NCBI RefSeq assembly: GCF_003096555.1
Contig: NZ_QEKM01000001.1
Coordinates: 1,240,001-1,304,000, forward strand
Length of the DNA: 64,000 nucleotides
Origin: Simplicispira sp. 125
GTDB lineage: Bacteria > Pseudomonadota > Gammaproteobacteria > Burkholderiales > Burkholderiaceae_C
Direction of reading: 5' to 3'
The position numbers and the translations under genes are program-made. The notes under the pieces are model-generated. The model did not search any database. It worked only from the letters and a program-made list of their open reading frames with translations, and was not told the DNA's origin. Below are positions 16,712 through 27,097 of the stretch, piece after piece; position 1 is the stretch's first letter; every line of letters begins with the position of its first letter.

Positions 16712-19063
16712 TTACCCGGCGGTCGCCTCTTCCGGCTCAGCAGGCTCCGACTTGGCCAACCGTTCCTTCTTGGGCAGCGGCTGAATGTCCAGAAGCACCT
16801 CGCCCGTTTCGACACCCTTCTCGTCCGTCTTGACGTCCATGTCCACCGTCAGGCGGCCACCGTCCTGCAAGCGGCCAAAGAGCAACTCGTCTGCCAAGGC
16901 GCGGCGAATGGTGTCCTGGATCAGGCGCTGCATGGGACGTGCGCCCATGAGAGGGTCGAAGCCCTTCTTGGCCAGGAACTTGCGCAGCGTGTCGGTGAAG
17001 GTGACTTCCACCTTCTTCTCGGCCAGTTGCGTTTCCAATTGCAGCAAGAACTTGTCCACCACGCGCAGGATGATCTGCTCGTCCAGCGCCTTGAAGCTGA
17101 CGATGGCGTCCAGCCGGTTGCGGAATTCGGGCGTGAACAGGCGCTTGATGTCGCCCATTTCGTCGCCCGCCTGGCGCGGGTTGGTAAAGCCAATAGTGGC
17201 CTTGTTCATGGTCTCGGCACCCGCGTTGGTCGTCATGATGATGATGACGTTGCGGAAGTCGGCCTTGCGCCCGTTGTTGTCCGTCAGCGTGCCGTGGTCC
17301 ATGACCTGCAGCAGCACGTTGAAGATGTCTGGATGCGCCTTCTCGATTTCATCAAGCAGCAACACCGAGTGCGGCTTCTTGGTCACGGCTTCGGTCAACA
17401 GGCCACCCTGGTCAAAGCCCACGTAGCCGGGGGGCGCACCAATCATGCGACTGACGGCATGGCGTTCCATGTACTCCGACATGTCGAAGCGGATCAGCTC
17501 GATGCCTAGAATATAGGCCAGCTGCTTGGCTGCTTCGGTCTTGCCCACGCCCGTGGGGCCGCTGAACAGGAACGAACCAATCGGCTTGTCACCCTTGCCC
17601 AGGCCCGAGCGGGCCATTTTGACGCTGGACGCAAGCACTTCGAGCGCCTTGTCCTGGCCAAACACCACGCTCTTGAGGTCGCGCTCCAGCGTTTGCAGCT
17701 TGCCCCGATCGTCGTTGGACACGTTGGCCGGGGGAATGCGGGCGATTTTTGCCACGATTTCCTCGATCTCGGTCTTGCCGATGGTCTTCTTGCGCTTGCT
17801 GGGCACCAGGATGCGCTGTGCGGCGCCCGCCTCGTCGATCACATCGATGGCCTTGTCAGGTAAATGGCGATCGTTGATGTACTTGGCGCTCAACTCTGCC
17901 GCAGCCTGCAGTGCCGCCGCAGCATATTTCACGCTGTGGTGCTCTTCGAAGCGCGATTTCAGACCCTTGAGGATGTCGATGGTCTCCTGCACAGTAGGCT
18001 CAACCACATCCACCTTTTGGAAACGGCGCGACAGCGCAGCGTCTTTTTCAAAGATGCCACGGTATTCCGTGAACGTGGTGGCACCGATGCATTTGAGTGC
18101 ACCAGAGCTGAGCGCCGGCTTGAGCAGATTGGACGCATCCAGCGTGCCACCCGAGGCCGCGCCCGCACCAATCAGCGTGTGGATTTCGTCAATGAACAAG
18201 ATGGCGTTGGGCTTGTCCTTGAGGGACTTGAGAACCCCCTTGAGACGCTGCTCAAAATCACCCCGGTATTTCGTACCCGCCAGCAAGGCACCCATATCGA
18301 GCGAATACACCACGGCCTCGGCCAGAATCTCGGGCACGTCGTTTTGTGTGATGCGCCAGGCCAGGCCCTCGGCAATGGCGGTTTTACCCACGCCGGCCTC
18401 ACCCACCAGCAACGGGTTGTTCTTGCGGCGGCGGCACAGAATCTGAATGGTGCGCTCCACCTCGAAGTGGCGGCCAATGAGGGGATCGATCTTGCCGTCC
18501 TTGGCCAGCTGGTTGAGGTTTTGCGTGAACTGCTCCAGGGGCGAGGCTTTCTCGCTCTTTTCGCCGCTCGGCCCCTCCTCGTTCTCTGCGGGGCCTTCCG
18601 ACCCCTTGGCAGGCTCTGGCGGTTCGCCCTTCTTGATGCCGTGGGCAATAAAATTGACCACGTCCAGGCGCGTCACGCCCTGCTGGTGCAGGTAATACAC
18701 GGCATGCGAGTCTTTCTCACCAAAGATGGCGACGAGCACGTTGGCGCCGTTCACCTCCTTCTTGCCATTGCCAGTGGACTGCACATGCATGATGGCGCGC
18801 TGGATGACGCGCTGGAAACCCAGCGTGGGCTGCGTATCCACCTCATCGGTGCCTGCCACCTGCGGGGTGTTGTCTTTGATGAAGTTCGCCAAAGATGAGC
18901 GCAAATCATCGATATTGGCCGAACAAGCGCGTAAAACTTCTGCTGCGCTGGGGTTGTCGAGCAGGGCAAGCAACAAATGCTCGACGGTAATGAATTCGTG
19001 GCGTTGCTGGCGGGCCTCCACAAAGGCCATGTGCAAGCTTACTTCCAGTTCCTGGGCAATCAT
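16712..19063 (-). CDS. clpA: ATP-dependent Clp protease ATP-binding subunit ClpA
   Basis: AAA+ unfoldase that feeds substrates to ClpP. The 783 residues comprise the N-domain that binds ClpS ([30 protein letters not shown]), a charged linker, AAA module 1 with [16 protein letters not shown] and [14 protein letters not shown], and AAA module 2 with [15 protein letters not shown] and [12 protein letters not shown]. The tripeptide IGF in ATIGFTNPR is the ClpP-docking loop. Length fits E. coli ClpA (758). It follows clpS on the same strand after a short gap, the usual arrangement, and ends at a strong terminator. Confidence 0.97.
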   Translation of the reverse strand: MIAQELEVSLHMAFVEARQQRHEFITVEHLLLALLDNPSAAEVLRACSANIDDLRSSLANFIKDNTPQVAGTDEVDTQPTLGFQRVIQRAIMHVQSTGNGKKEVNGANVLVAIFGEKDSHAVYYLHQQGVTRLDVVNFIAHGIKKGEPPEPAKGSEGPAENEEGPSGEKSEKASPLEQFTQNLNQLAKDGKIDPLIGRHFEVERTIQILCRRRKNNPLLVGEAGVGKTAIAEGLAWRITQNDVPEILAEAVVYSLDMGALLAGTKYRGDFEQRLKGVLKSLKDKPNAILFIDEIHTLIGAGAASGGTLDASNLLKPALSSGALKCIGATTFTEYRGIFEKDAALSRRFQKVDVVEPTVQETIDILKGLKSRFEEHHSVKYAAAALQAAAELSAKYINDRHLPDKAIDVIDEAGAAQRILVPSKRKKTIGKTEIEEIVAKIARIPPANVSNDDRGKLQTLERDLKSVVFGQDKALEVLASSVKMARSGLGKGDKPIGSFLFSGPTGVGKTEAAKQLAYILGIELIRFDMSEYMERHAVSRMIGAPPGYVGFDQGGLLTEAVTKKPHSVLLLDEIEKAHPDIFNVLLQVMDHGTLTDNNGRKADFRNVIIIMTTNAGAETMNKATIGFTNPRQAGDEMGDIKRLFTPEFRNRLDAIVSFKALDEQIILRVVDKFLLQLETQLAEKKVEVTFTDTLRKFLAKKGFDPLMGARPMQRLIQDTIRRALADELLFGRLQDGGRLTVDMDVKTDEKGVETGEVLLDIQPLPKKERLAKSEPAEPEEATAG

Positions 19064-19122
19064 ATGAACTCCTTTGTGCTTGCAGGTAAGGTATTGGTGG
19101 GTAGATCGGGGCGGGCGGCCAT

Positions 19123-19482
19123 TTATTCAACCGGCTCACTGACGCACTGCAGCGGATGACCTGCCTGATGTGCGGCATCGAGCACCTGATCGACCTTGGT
19201 GGCGGCAATGTCGCGCGAATACACGCCGCAGACACCTTTGCCGTCCAGATGGATCTTGAGCATGATCTGGGTGGCTGTTTCGCGGTCCTTGCTGAAAAAC
19301 TCCTGCAAAACAACGATGACGAACTCCATGGGGGTGTAGTCGTCGTTGAGCATCAGCACCTGGTACATCTGCGGCGGCTTGGCCTTTTGGGTGCGCCGCT
19401 CCAGCACGACCGAACCGCCGTCGTCCGGCGAAGGCCGTTGCACGGCGGGCGCAGGGGAAATTGAAGGGGGTTTAGTTGCCAT
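19123..19482 (-). CDS. clpS: ClpS adaptor, N-degron recognin
   Basis: Small adaptor (119 residues) that binds N-terminal Leu, Phe, Trp or Tyr and delivers proteins to ClpAP. The fold motifs are clear: [65 protein letters not shown] forms the degron pocket. ATG 19482 is chosen over an ATG three codons upstream on the typical MATK start of related proteins. A TAGAAT hexamer stands 7 nt before this ATG and no Shine-Dalgarno is visible, so the exact start remains uncertain. Confidence 0.93.
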   Translation of the reverse strand: MATKPPSISPAPAVQRPSPDDGGSVVLERRTQKAKPPQMYQVLMLNDDYTPMEFVIVVLQEFFSKDRETATQIMLKIHLDGKGVCGVYSRDIAATKVDQVLDAAHQAGHPLQCVSEPVE

Positions 19483-19572
19483 TAATTTCATTCTAGCGAC
19501 CCGCGGATTCGATTGCTTGCAAAGGAAATATGACCACGATAGGGGCCATTTCAAACCCCGGGTCCTGACGCT

Positions 19573-22500
19573 TCATTCATAGACCACCACGGCATCGCCA
19601 CCGGCGGCCTGGGCGCGCCAGGCCGCCAGCGCTGCATCGGTGGGATAGGTGCGGTGGGCCTCGCTCAGCTGCAACTCTGCCGTGGCGCCCTGCCCCCCTG
19701 CATTGCAACGCACACCCAGACGCACGCGCAGGCCATGCAGCAATTCACCTTGTTCAGTGCTCTCCCGGCGGGGCGAAAATTCACGCAGCAGGCGAGCGAC
19801 TTCGGGTGGCTTATCTCCTACGGCCACGCGCAGGTATTTGCCAAAACGGCAGCGTGCGGTCGCCAGATCCATGACCTGCTGCACGATAAAACGGGCCTCA
19901 AAGCCGTTGCGCCCAGGTTGCAGGCGGCCACTGATGATGACCAGCTCATCGTCTTTGAGCTGGTCGCGGAACGCCGTGATGACGGCCTCGCTGGCCGACG
20001 CCTCTACCCTGCCCGCTCCATCGTCGAGTTGAAAAATCCCCTGCCTCCCGCGCTGGCCGTTGACCACGCGAAAGTCACTGACGATGCCGGCAACAGTCTG
20101 GGTTTCACGGCCTTCGCTCAACTCATCCAGTCGAGTCCGCACAAAACGGCCCACTTCCCGCGCAGATTCATCGAACAAATGGCCGGAGAGGTAAAAGCCC
20201 AGCGCCGATTTTTCGAACATCAAGCGCTCACGAACACCCCAGGGCGGCACATCCACCAGGTCGGGCTCCTGGGTACTGGAGCCGTGGGCATCGTCGCCCA
20301 TCATGTCAAATAACCCGCCCTGGTTGACGTTGGCCAGGGTGGCTGTAGAAAAATCGAAGGCCCGATCCAGCGACGCCGAGAGCGCTGCGCGGTGTTGGTC
20401 GAGCGAATCAAAGGCCCCCGCCTTGATGAGTGCATCGACCGTGCGCTTGTTGATCTTGCTGCGGTCCACACGCACGCAGAAATCAAACAAGCTGGTGAAA
20501 GGGCCGCACGTTGTACCCTGCGGCCCTTCGCCGCGGCCTTCGCGCGCAGCGACGATCGCCTCGATGGCTTGCTGGCCCGTACCCTTGACGGCGCCCAGGC
20601 CATAGCGGATCACGGTGTTGGTGACGGGCTCGAAACGGTAGCGCCCCCGGTTGATGTTGGGGGGTTCGAACTCCATTTTGAAGTTCTTGCGGGCGTCCTC
20701 GAACAAGACCTTGAGCTTGTCGGTATCGTCCATTTCCACGGTCATGTTGGCGCAGAAGAACTCGGCCGTGTAGTGCACCTTGAGCCAGCCCGTGTGGTAG
20801 GCCAGCAGCGAGTAGGCGGCGGCGTGCGACTTGTTGAAGCCGTAGCCCGCGAACTTCTCCATCAGGTCGAACACCTCGTCGGCCTTCTCCTGACCGATGC
20901 CCTTCTCCGCAGCGCCCTTGCGGAAGATGGCACGGTGCTCGGCCATCTCCTCGGCCTTTTTCTTGCCCATGGCCCGGCGCAGCATGTCGGCACCGCCCAG
21001 GCTGTAGCCGCCCAGCACCTGGGCGGTCTGCATCACCTGCTCCTGGTAGACCATGATTCCGTAGGTCTCGGCCAGCACGGGCTCGACCAGCGGGTGCGGG
21101 TATTCCACCTCTTCCCGCCCGTGCTTGCGGTTCACGAAGCTCGGGATCAGATCCATGGGGCCCGGACGGTACAGGGCATTGAGGGCGATCAGGTCTTCAA
21201 GCCGCGAGGGCCGCGCCTCCTTGAGCATGCCTTGCATGCCCCGGCTTTCAAACTGGAACACGGCCTCGGTCTTGCCGTCTGAAAACAACTGGTAGGTTGC
21301 ACGATCGTCGAGCGGGATGTTCTCGAAAGCGAAGCTCTCCTGTCCCTTGTGGCGCTGAACAATGAAGTCCTTGGCAATCTCCAGGATGGTCAGCGTGGCC
21401 AACCCCAAGAAGTCGAACTTCACCAGGCCAATGGCCTCCACATCGTCCTTGTCGTACTGGCTCACGGCCGAGTCGCTGCCGGGCTGCTGGTACAGCGGGC
21501 AAAAATCGGTGAGCTTGCCCGGCGCAATCAGCACGCCGCCTGCGTGCATGCCGATATTGCGCGTCATGCCTTCGAGCTTTTGCGCCATCTCGATGACGGT
21601 ACGCACGTCCTCCTCCTTGCGCACGCGCTCGTAAAGCTGGGGTTCAAGTTCCAGGGCGTAGTTGTTTTTATCGCCGTCCTTTTTGGGATCCGGAGGGTAT
21701 TGCAGCGTGTACGACATGCCCGGCTTGGCAGGCACGAGCTTGGAGATACCATCACAGAACATGTAGCTCATGTCCATGACCCGGCCCACGTCACGAATGG
21801 CCGCCTTGGCCGCCATGGTGCCAAAGGTAGCGATCTGGCTGACGGCGTCCTTGCCGTACTTGTCCTTCACATAGTCGATCACCCGATCGCGGTTGGCCTG
21901 ACAGAAGTCGATGTCAAAGTCGGGCATGGATACCCGCTCGGGATTGAGGAAACGCTCGAACAGCAGGTTGTATTGCAAGGGGTCAAGGTCGGTGATCTTG
22001 AGCGCATAGGCCACCAACGAACCCGCGCCCGATCCCCGACCCGGCCCCACCGGACAGCCATTGCTTTTGGCCCACTGGATAAAGTCGCCCACGATGAGGA
22101 AGTAACCCGGAAACCCCATCTTGAGGATGGTGCCTAGTTCGAACTCCAGGCGCTCCACGTACCGCGCACGCTGCTGGTCGCGCACGGCAGCGTCCGGGTA
22201 GAGATGCGCCAGCCGGTCCTCAAGGCCCTCGAAAGACGCCACCCGAAAATACTCTTCAATGGGCATGCCGCCGGGCGTGGGGAAGTTGGGCAGTTGCGGT
22301 TTGCCCAGCACCAGCGACAAATTGCAGCGCTGCGCGATCTCGGCTGTGTTGGCCACGGCCGAGGGCACATCGGCAAACAACGCTTCCATCTGCGCGGCAG
22401 ATTTGAAATACTGCTCGCGGGTAAAGCGGCGCACGCGGCGGGCATTGCCCAGGATTTCCCCCTCGGCAATGCACACCCGCGCTTCGTGCGCTTCGTAATC

Positions 22501-23109
22501 CTCCGGGGCGGCAAACTGCACCGGATGGGTGGCGACCACCGGTAGGTTCAGACGCACCGCCAACTGCACAGCAGCCACCACATGGGCTTCGTCGTCAGGG
22601 CGCCCCGCTCGCTGGATCTCCAGGTAAAAACGATGGGGGAATATGCCCGCCAGCCGCAGCGCAAGGTCGGCGCCGCCGGTCTCATCTCCCCGTACCAGGG
22701 CTTGCCCCACCGGCCCGGCCTGGGCTCCCGACAACGCAATCAGCCCTTCGCCCAGCTCCTGCAGCCATTGCCAGGTGCAGACCGCCAGGTTTTTCACCAC
22801 ATTGCGTGTCCAGGCGCGAGCCAGCAACTCCGAAAGGTTCAGATAGCCCTGCGGGCCTTGCACCAACAGCACCAGGCGTGTGGGAGCAGCGGCCCCCTCG
22901 CCCTCGAGCAGGATCTCGGCGCCCAGGAGCGGCTTGACACCCTTGCCTCGCGCTGCCTTGTAAAACTTGATGGCGCCAAACAGGTTATTGAAGTCGGTGA
23001 TGGCCAGCGCAGGCTGGCCATCGGCGGCGGCGGCGGCAACCACCTCGTCGATGCGGTTGGTGCCGTCAACGACGGAAAATTCGGTGTGCAGGCGCAAATG
23101 AACAAACAT
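19573..23109 (-). CDS. dnaE: DNA polymerase III alpha subunit
   Basis: Replicative polymerase, 1178 residues. It opens with the PHP domain (FVHLRLHTEFSVVDG), then the palm with GPGRGSGAGSLVAYAL and the catalytic aspartates in MPDFDIDFCQANRDRVIDYV, followed by the fingers (RPGPMDLIPSFVNRKHG, GYGFNKSHAAAYSLLAYHTGWLK), helix-hairpin-helix and the OB-fold (VAGIVSDFRVV). ATG 23109 fits the family start; 14 upstream codons in frame are unlike the family. A TACAAT hexamer ends six bases before this ATG on the coding strand. It is a single-gene unit divergent from bamD. Confidence 0.97.
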   Translation of the reverse strand: MFVHLRLHTEFSVVDGTNRIDEVVAAAAADGQPALAITDFNNLFGAIKFYKAARGKGVKPLLGAEILLEGEGAAAPTRLVLLVQGPQGYLNLSELLARAWTRNVVKNLAVCTWQWLQELGEGLIALSGAQAGPVGQALVRGDETGGADLALRLAGIFPHRFYLEIQRAGRPDDEAHVVAAVQLAVRLNLPVVATHPVQFAAPEDYEAHEARVCIAEGEILGNARRVRRFTREQYFKSAAQMEALFADVPSAVANTAEIAQRCNLSLVLGKPQLPNFPTPGGMPIEEYFRVASFEGLEDRLAHLYPDAAVRDQQRARYVERLEFELGTILKMGFPGYFLIVGDFIQWAKSNGCPVGPGRGSGAGSLVAYALKITDLDPLQYNLLFERFLNPERVSMPDFDIDFCQANRDRVIDYVKDKYGKDAVSQIATFGTMAAKAAIRDVGRVMDMSYMFCDGISKLVPAKPGMSYTLQYPPDPKKDGDKNNYALELEPQLYERVRKEEDVRTVIEMAQKLEGMTRNIGMHAGGVLIAPGKLTDFCPLYQQPGSDSAVSQYDKDDVEAIGLVKFDFLGLATLTILEIAKDFIVQRHKGQESFAFENIPLDDRATYQLFSDGKTEAVFQFESRGMQGMLKEARPSRLEDLIALNALYRPGPMDLIPSFVNRKHGREEVEYPHPLVEPVLAETYGIMVYQEQVMQTAQVLGGYSLGGADMLRRAMGKKKAEEMAEHRAIFRKGAAEKGIGQEKADEVFDLMEKFAGYGFNKSHAAAYSLLAYHTGWLKVHYTAEFFCANMTVEMDDTDKLKVLFEDARKNFKMEFEPPNINRGRYRFEPVTNTVIRYGLGAVKGTGQQAIEAIVAAREGRGEGPQGTTCGPFTSLFDFCVRVDRSKINKRTVDALIKAGAFDSLDQHRAALSASLDRAFDFSTATLANVNQGGLFDMMGDDAHGSSTQEPDLVDVPPWGVRERLMFEKSALGFYLSGHLFDESAREVGRFVRTRLDELSEGRETQTVAGIVSDFRVVNGQRGRQGIFQLDDGAGRVEASASEAVITAFRDQLKDDELVIISGRLQPGRNGFEARFIVQQVMDLATARCRFGKYLRVAVGDKPPEVARLLREFSPRRESTEQGELLHGLRVRLGVRCNAGGQGATAELQLSEAHRTYPTDAALAAWRAQAAGGDAVVVYE

Positions 23110-23185
23110 GCAGGCATTGTAGAAAGCCCCAGGCCCTCCGCCCGGACGCAATCGATCAGCAGCGCCCCGGGCAACCCGTGACCGC

Positions 23186-23191
23186 TACAAT
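23186..23191 (+). promoter_or_regulatory. Candidate -10 box for bamD
   Basis: TACAAT in the context GCTACAATGG, 77 bases before the bamD ATG. No good -35 hexamer is visible, so support is limited to the -10. Confidence 0.35.
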
Positions 23192-23268
23192 GGCCCGCTC
23201 TCGTCCTACGCCGCCACCGGCTGCGGTGTCCCAGGAATTTCCTTGTTTTTGCCAGAAAGCTGCCTGCC

Positions 23269-24069
23269 ATGCTGCGTGCACCCATTGCGATCGTCCCTGT
23301 CCTGTTGGCTGCGAGCCTGCTTACCGCAGGCTGCTCCAGCACTCCGGAAGACAAGACCGCAGGCTGGACCACCGAACGCATCTATGCAGAGGCCCGCGAC
23401 GAGCTCAATGGTGGCAGCTATGACAAGGCCGTCCCCTTGTTTGAAAAACTCGAAGGCCGCGCCGCCGGCACGCCGCTGGCCCAGCAGGCCCAGCTCGACA
23501 AGGCTTATGCACAGTACAAGGGTGGCGAGAAAGCCCAGGCGTTGGCAACGCTGGACCGCTTCATGAAGCTACACCCCGCCAGCCCAGCACTGGACTATGC
23601 GCTCTACCTCAAGGGGCTGGTCAATTTCAATGACAACCTGGGCATGTTCTCGTGGTTGTCGCAGCAGGACCTGTCGGAGCGCGACCAGAAGGCCGCCAAA
23701 GACTCTTTCGAGTCCTTCCGTGAGTTGACCACCCGCTTTCCCGAATCCCGCTATGCCCAGGATGCTCGTCTGCGAATGACCTACATCGTCAACTCGCTGG
23801 CGCAGTACGAAGTGCATGTGGCGCGCTACTACTTTCAGCGGGGTGCTTACGTGGCTGCCATCGCCCGGGCACAAAGCGCGCTGGCCGACTACCAGGCCGT
23901 ACCAGCCACCGAAGAGGCCCTGTACATCCTGATCCAGTCCTACGATGCCCTGGGACTGACCCAATTGCGTGATGACGCCCGCCGCGTCATGGACACCACC
24001 TTTCCGCAAAGCAGCTACATGCAGCACGGCCTCAAGGGCAAGACGAATCCTTGGTGGAAGTTCTGGTGA
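23269..24069 (+). CDS. bamD: Outer membrane assembly lipoprotein BamD
   Basis: Essential BAM-complex lipoprotein that helps fold beta-barrel proteins into the outer membrane. The 266 residues start with a lipoprotein signal ending in the lipobox LTAGC, so Cys21 is acylated. TPR-like repeats follow (YAEARDELNGGSYDKAVPLFEKLE, AYAQYKGGEKAQALATLDRFM, FPESRYAQDARLRM, VARYYFQRGAYVAAIARAQSAL). YALYLKGLVNFN is a typical BamD signature. Its 3' end overlaps the convergent helicase gene by 38 bases. Confidence 0.96.
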   Translation: MLRAPIAIVPVLLAASLLTAGCSSTPEDKTAGWTTERIYAEARDELNGGSYDKAVPLFEKLEGRAAGTPLAQQAQLDKAYAQYKGGEKAQALATLDRFMKLHPASPALDYALYLKGLVNFNDNLGMFSWLSQQDLSERDQKAAKDSFESFRELTTRFPESRYAQDARLRMTYIVNSLAQYEVHVARYYFQRGAYVAAIARAQSALADYQAVPATEEALYILIQSYDALGLTQLRDDARRVMDTTFPQSSYMQHGLKGKTNPWWKFW

Positions 24070-26146
24070 GCGCATCCAGCGCTTGGGCAAACTCCTGCTC
24101 TGACTGAAGCTGGCGCATGGGCGGCAAGGCTGCCAGCAATTGCCGACCATAGCCTTTGGTCACCAGCCGCGTATCACCAATCACCAGAATACCGGCATCT
24201 GATTCATGCCGAATCAGGCGGCCGGCCCCTTGCCGCAGCGCCACCGCGGCCTCGGGCAACGAATAGTTTTTGAAAGCGCGGTGCCCAGCCTGCTCGATGC
24301 GGTGTGAGCGCGCCTTGACCAAAGGATCATCCGGGGGCGGAAAAGGCAGTTTATCGATCACTACCAGCTGCAGCGCATCCCCCGGCACGTCAAACCCTTC
24401 CCAGAACGACGCGGACGCCACCAAAATGCAGCCTGCCTGTCCCTGGCTGCTTCCGATGCGAAACCGGTCCATCAATCGGCGTTTTGCTCCCTGGCCCTGC
24501 ACCAGGACCTCCAGCCCCGCCGAACCATCCGCAAACCGTGCCTGCAGCAGATGACCGAGCAGGCGCAGGGCCTTGAGGGTGGTCGTCAGCACCAGGGTGC
24601 GTCCGCCCAAACGCTGCGCAGCATCTCCCACCAGCTGGGCCAGTTGCGGGCCGTGCTGCAGGTCAGTGGGCGGCACCAAATGCCGAGGCACGTACACCGC
24701 CGACTGGGCCGCGTAGTCAAACGGGCTTTCCACACGCAGGACTGCCGCACCCTGCAGGCCGCAAGGCTCGGTAAACCAGCGCAGTTGGGGATCGGTTCCC
24801 AGCGTTGCCGAGGTGAAGATCCAGGCGCGTGCGCGCTCCTGATTTTCACCCGGCCAGCGACCAGTCTCCTCGCCATCGGTTACCGTCAAGGAGTCTTGCA
24901 ACCGCGCCTGCATAGAGACAGCAATATCAAGCGGCGCCTCCACTAGCTGCAACTGCGTGCCCGCCTCCACCCAGCGCACTGCGTCATGCGCACAAGGCCC
25001 GGCAAACTGCTCCAGGCTTGCCAGAATCGCCGTGCCGCGCTCTTGCAAGCGCACAAAATCGGGAGCCATCTCGCATACAACCTCGAGCGACTGGAGTGCC
25101 TGAAGGCAGGCCTGTGTGACCTGGGCCAATGCACCGTGCCAGGCGGCAGCAGAAAGGCCTTCGGGTACCTCGCCCTCCCAGGACAGGCGAGTCGCAGGCC
25201 AGACCCTTTCGGAGAGCAATCGCAGGTCACGCGCTGCACGTTCCATCTGCACGCCCAGCCCTTGCCAGTCGGCCATGCCACGCGCGCGCTGCAAGCCCAC
25301 GGCCAGCAGGTCTCGCGCAAAATCCAGCAATTGCCCCGTGCCAAGCTGCCGTCCAAGAAACAGAACTCCCGTTTCATTGAGTTGATGGGCTTCATCGAAC
25401 ACCACCACGCGCACGGTGGGCAGCAATTCAGCCATTCCTGATTCACGCACTGCACTGTCTGCGAAGAATAGGTGGTGGTTGATGACCACGATGTCTGCCT
25501 CCAGTGCTTCACGCCGTGCCTGTAACACATGGCACTGTCGAAACTGCGGGCATTGCGAGCCCAGGCAGTTATCGCGCGTCGACGTGGCCAGCGGGATGGC
25601 CGCCGACCGTTCATCTAGTGCGGGCAGTTCTGCCAGATCTCCGGAGCGGGTGGTCTGGGCCCACAGCTCGATGCGGGCCAGCGTCTGTGCCACGCTGCCG
25701 TCATGGACGGCGCTGTGCTGGCGGGCCTGCTCAAGCCGATGCAGGCACAGGTAACTGCCCCGGCCCTTGAGCAGCGCCGTGCGCACGGGCAGGCCCAGCG
25801 CCTGCACCAGGCGCGGCAAGTCCCGCGCATGTAACTGGTCCTGCAAGGCCTTAGTGGCGGTGGAGAGCAGCACCTTCTCACCGCTGAGCAGTGTCGGCAC
25901 CAGGTAAGAAAAAGTTTTACCCACGCCAGTGCCCGCTTCAACCACCAGCACACCACCCTGCTCTATGGTCCGGGCCACCGCCAGCGCCATACGCAGCTGG
26001 CCCGGCCGGGGCCGAAAATCGGCTTCGGTGCGAGAGAGAGCGCCCCCGGGCGCAAACGACTGCTCCACACACCGGGCAAGCGATGAGAGGGGGTTTTCGA
26101 GGGGTGTTTGCGACAAATCCAAGACAGAACGGGCCCCTGGGGGCAT
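24032..26146 (-). CDS. DinG/YoaA-type ATP-dependent DNA helicase
   Basis: XPD-like superfamily 2 helicase, 704 residues, likely 5'-3' and acting on D- or R-loops or damaged forks. Motifs: Walker A EAGTGVGKTFSYLVP, LLSTATKALQDQL, DEAH box VVFDEAHQLNETG, and the C-terminal SFWEGFDVPGD and RQGAGRLIRHESD. Cysteines between motif I and the DEAH box (CLGSQCPQFRQC and an earlier C in YLCLHRL) are placed to bind a 4Fe-4S cluster. Closer to YoaA than DinG by length. ATG 26146 is inferred. The 3' end overlaps the end of bamD. Confidence 0.92.
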   Translation of the reverse strand: MPPGARSVLDLSQTPLENPLSSLARCVEQSFAPGGALSRTEADFRPRPGQLRMALAVARTIEQGGVLVVEAGTGVGKTFSYLVPTLLSGEKVLLSTATKALQDQLHARDLPRLVQALGLPVRTALLKGRGSYLCLHRLEQARQHSAVHDGSVAQTLARIELWAQTTRSGDLAELPALDERSAAIPLATSTRDNCLGSQCPQFRQCHVLQARREALEADIVVINHHLFFADSAVRESGMAELLPTVRVVVFDEAHQLNETGVLFLGRQLGTGQLLDFARDLLAVGLQRARGMADWQGLGVQMERAARDLRLLSERVWPATRLSWEGEVPEGLSAAAWHGALAQVTQACLQALQSLEVVCEMAPDFVRLQERGTAILASLEQFAGPCAHDAVRWVEAGTQLQLVEAPLDIAVSMQARLQDSLTVTDGEETGRWPGENQERARAWIFTSATLGTDPQLRWFTEPCGLQGAAVLRVESPFDYAAQSAVYVPRHLVPPTDLQHGPQLAQLVGDAAQRLGGRTLVLTTTLKALRLLGHLLQARFADGSAGLEVLVQGQGAKRRLMDRFRIGSSQGQAGCILVASASFWEGFDVPGDALQLVVIDKLPFPPPDDPLVKARSHRIEQAGHRAFKNYSLPEAAVALRQGAGRLIRHESDAGILVIGDTRLVTKGYGRQLLAALPPMRQLQSEQEFAQALDALTRTSTKDSSCP

Positions 26147-26242
26147 CGTGGCATGGTAAAAACGCCACACAGCGCTTGATAATACGCGCTCTAATGGTCT
26201 GTCCAGGTTCCGGCAATCTCTGCTTCATCCACAATCAACGGA

Positions 26243-27061
26243 ATGTCCAAAGCGATTCGCCTCAGCGCCTCAACCGGCATCCACAAAGGTGACCGGGAAT
26301 ACCAGCAGGATCAGGTCGCCCTGCTCTCGCATCCGCGCTACAACGGCTGCGTTCTAGCGGTGCTGGCCGATGGCATGGGGGGCCGCAGCGGGGGGCGCAA
26401 GGCCTCTGACCAGGTCATGCTGACCGCGCGCCAGTTGTTCGAGCGCTACTCTCCCGAAACCGATGATCCTGTGACCATGCTCAAAGCCCTGGTGCAGGAA
26501 GCGCATATCGTCATCCGGCTGACCGCCATCACGTCAGAGCAAGAACCCCACAGCACCATTACAGCCTTCCTCATCAATCCAAGGGGGGACTGCCACTGGG
26601 CACATGCGGGGGATTCGCGGATCTATCATTTCCAAAATGGCCGCATGATGCACCGCACCAGCGACCATTCGTACGTGCAGGCATTGGTAGACCGGGGCGA
26701 GATCACCGAAGCCGAGGCCAACAACCACCCGCATTCCAACATTCTGGTGGGTTGCCTGGGCACCGAGAGCGACCCGCCTATCGCCACCCACATGATCCAC
26801 CAACTGCATCCGGGCGATGTGCTGCTGGCCTGCAGTGATGGCGTATGGCACTATTTTTCTCCCACCGAACTGGGTTCGGTCGTGGACTCGCTCACCCCCC
26901 GCGAAGCCACCGAGTTTCTGATCGAAAAGGCGCGCGTGCGTGCCCGGGGCGGCGGCGACAACCTGTCGCTGGTGATCGTGAAGATTGAAGCCCTGCAGGA
27001 AGAAAAAAAGGTCGCACCCTTGGTGCCACCGCTCGGTATTTCGCCAGCGGTCAAGACCTGA
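26243..27061 (+). CDS. PP2C-family protein serine/threonine phosphatase
   Basis: Metal-dependent phosphatase, 272 residues. Metal-binding motifs are all present: GDREYQQDQVAL (first Asp), LADGMGGRSGG, WAHAGDSRIYHF, LLACSDGVWHYF and GGGDNLSLVIV. No membrane segment. It is divergent from the helicase gene and stands alone. It is the natural counterpart to the Hanks-type kinase 13 kb upstream, but that pairing is inference, since the two genes are not adjacent. Confidence 0.93.
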   Translation: MSKAIRLSASTGIHKGDREYQQDQVALLSHPRYNGCVLAVLADGMGGRSGGRKASDQVMLTARQLFERYSPETDDPVTMLKALVQEAHIVIRLTAITSEQEPHSTITAFLINPRGDCHWAHAGDSRIYHFQNGRMMHRTSDHSYVQALVDRGEITEAEANNHPHSNILVGCLGTESDPPIATHMIHQLHPGDVLLACSDGVWHYFSPTELGSVVDSLTPREATEFLIEKARVRARGGGDNLSLVIVKIEALQEEKKVAPLVPPLGISPAVKT

Positions 27062-27097
27062 TCTGCGCATAGGCCTGGCCTGCTCGGCGGTAACGGC

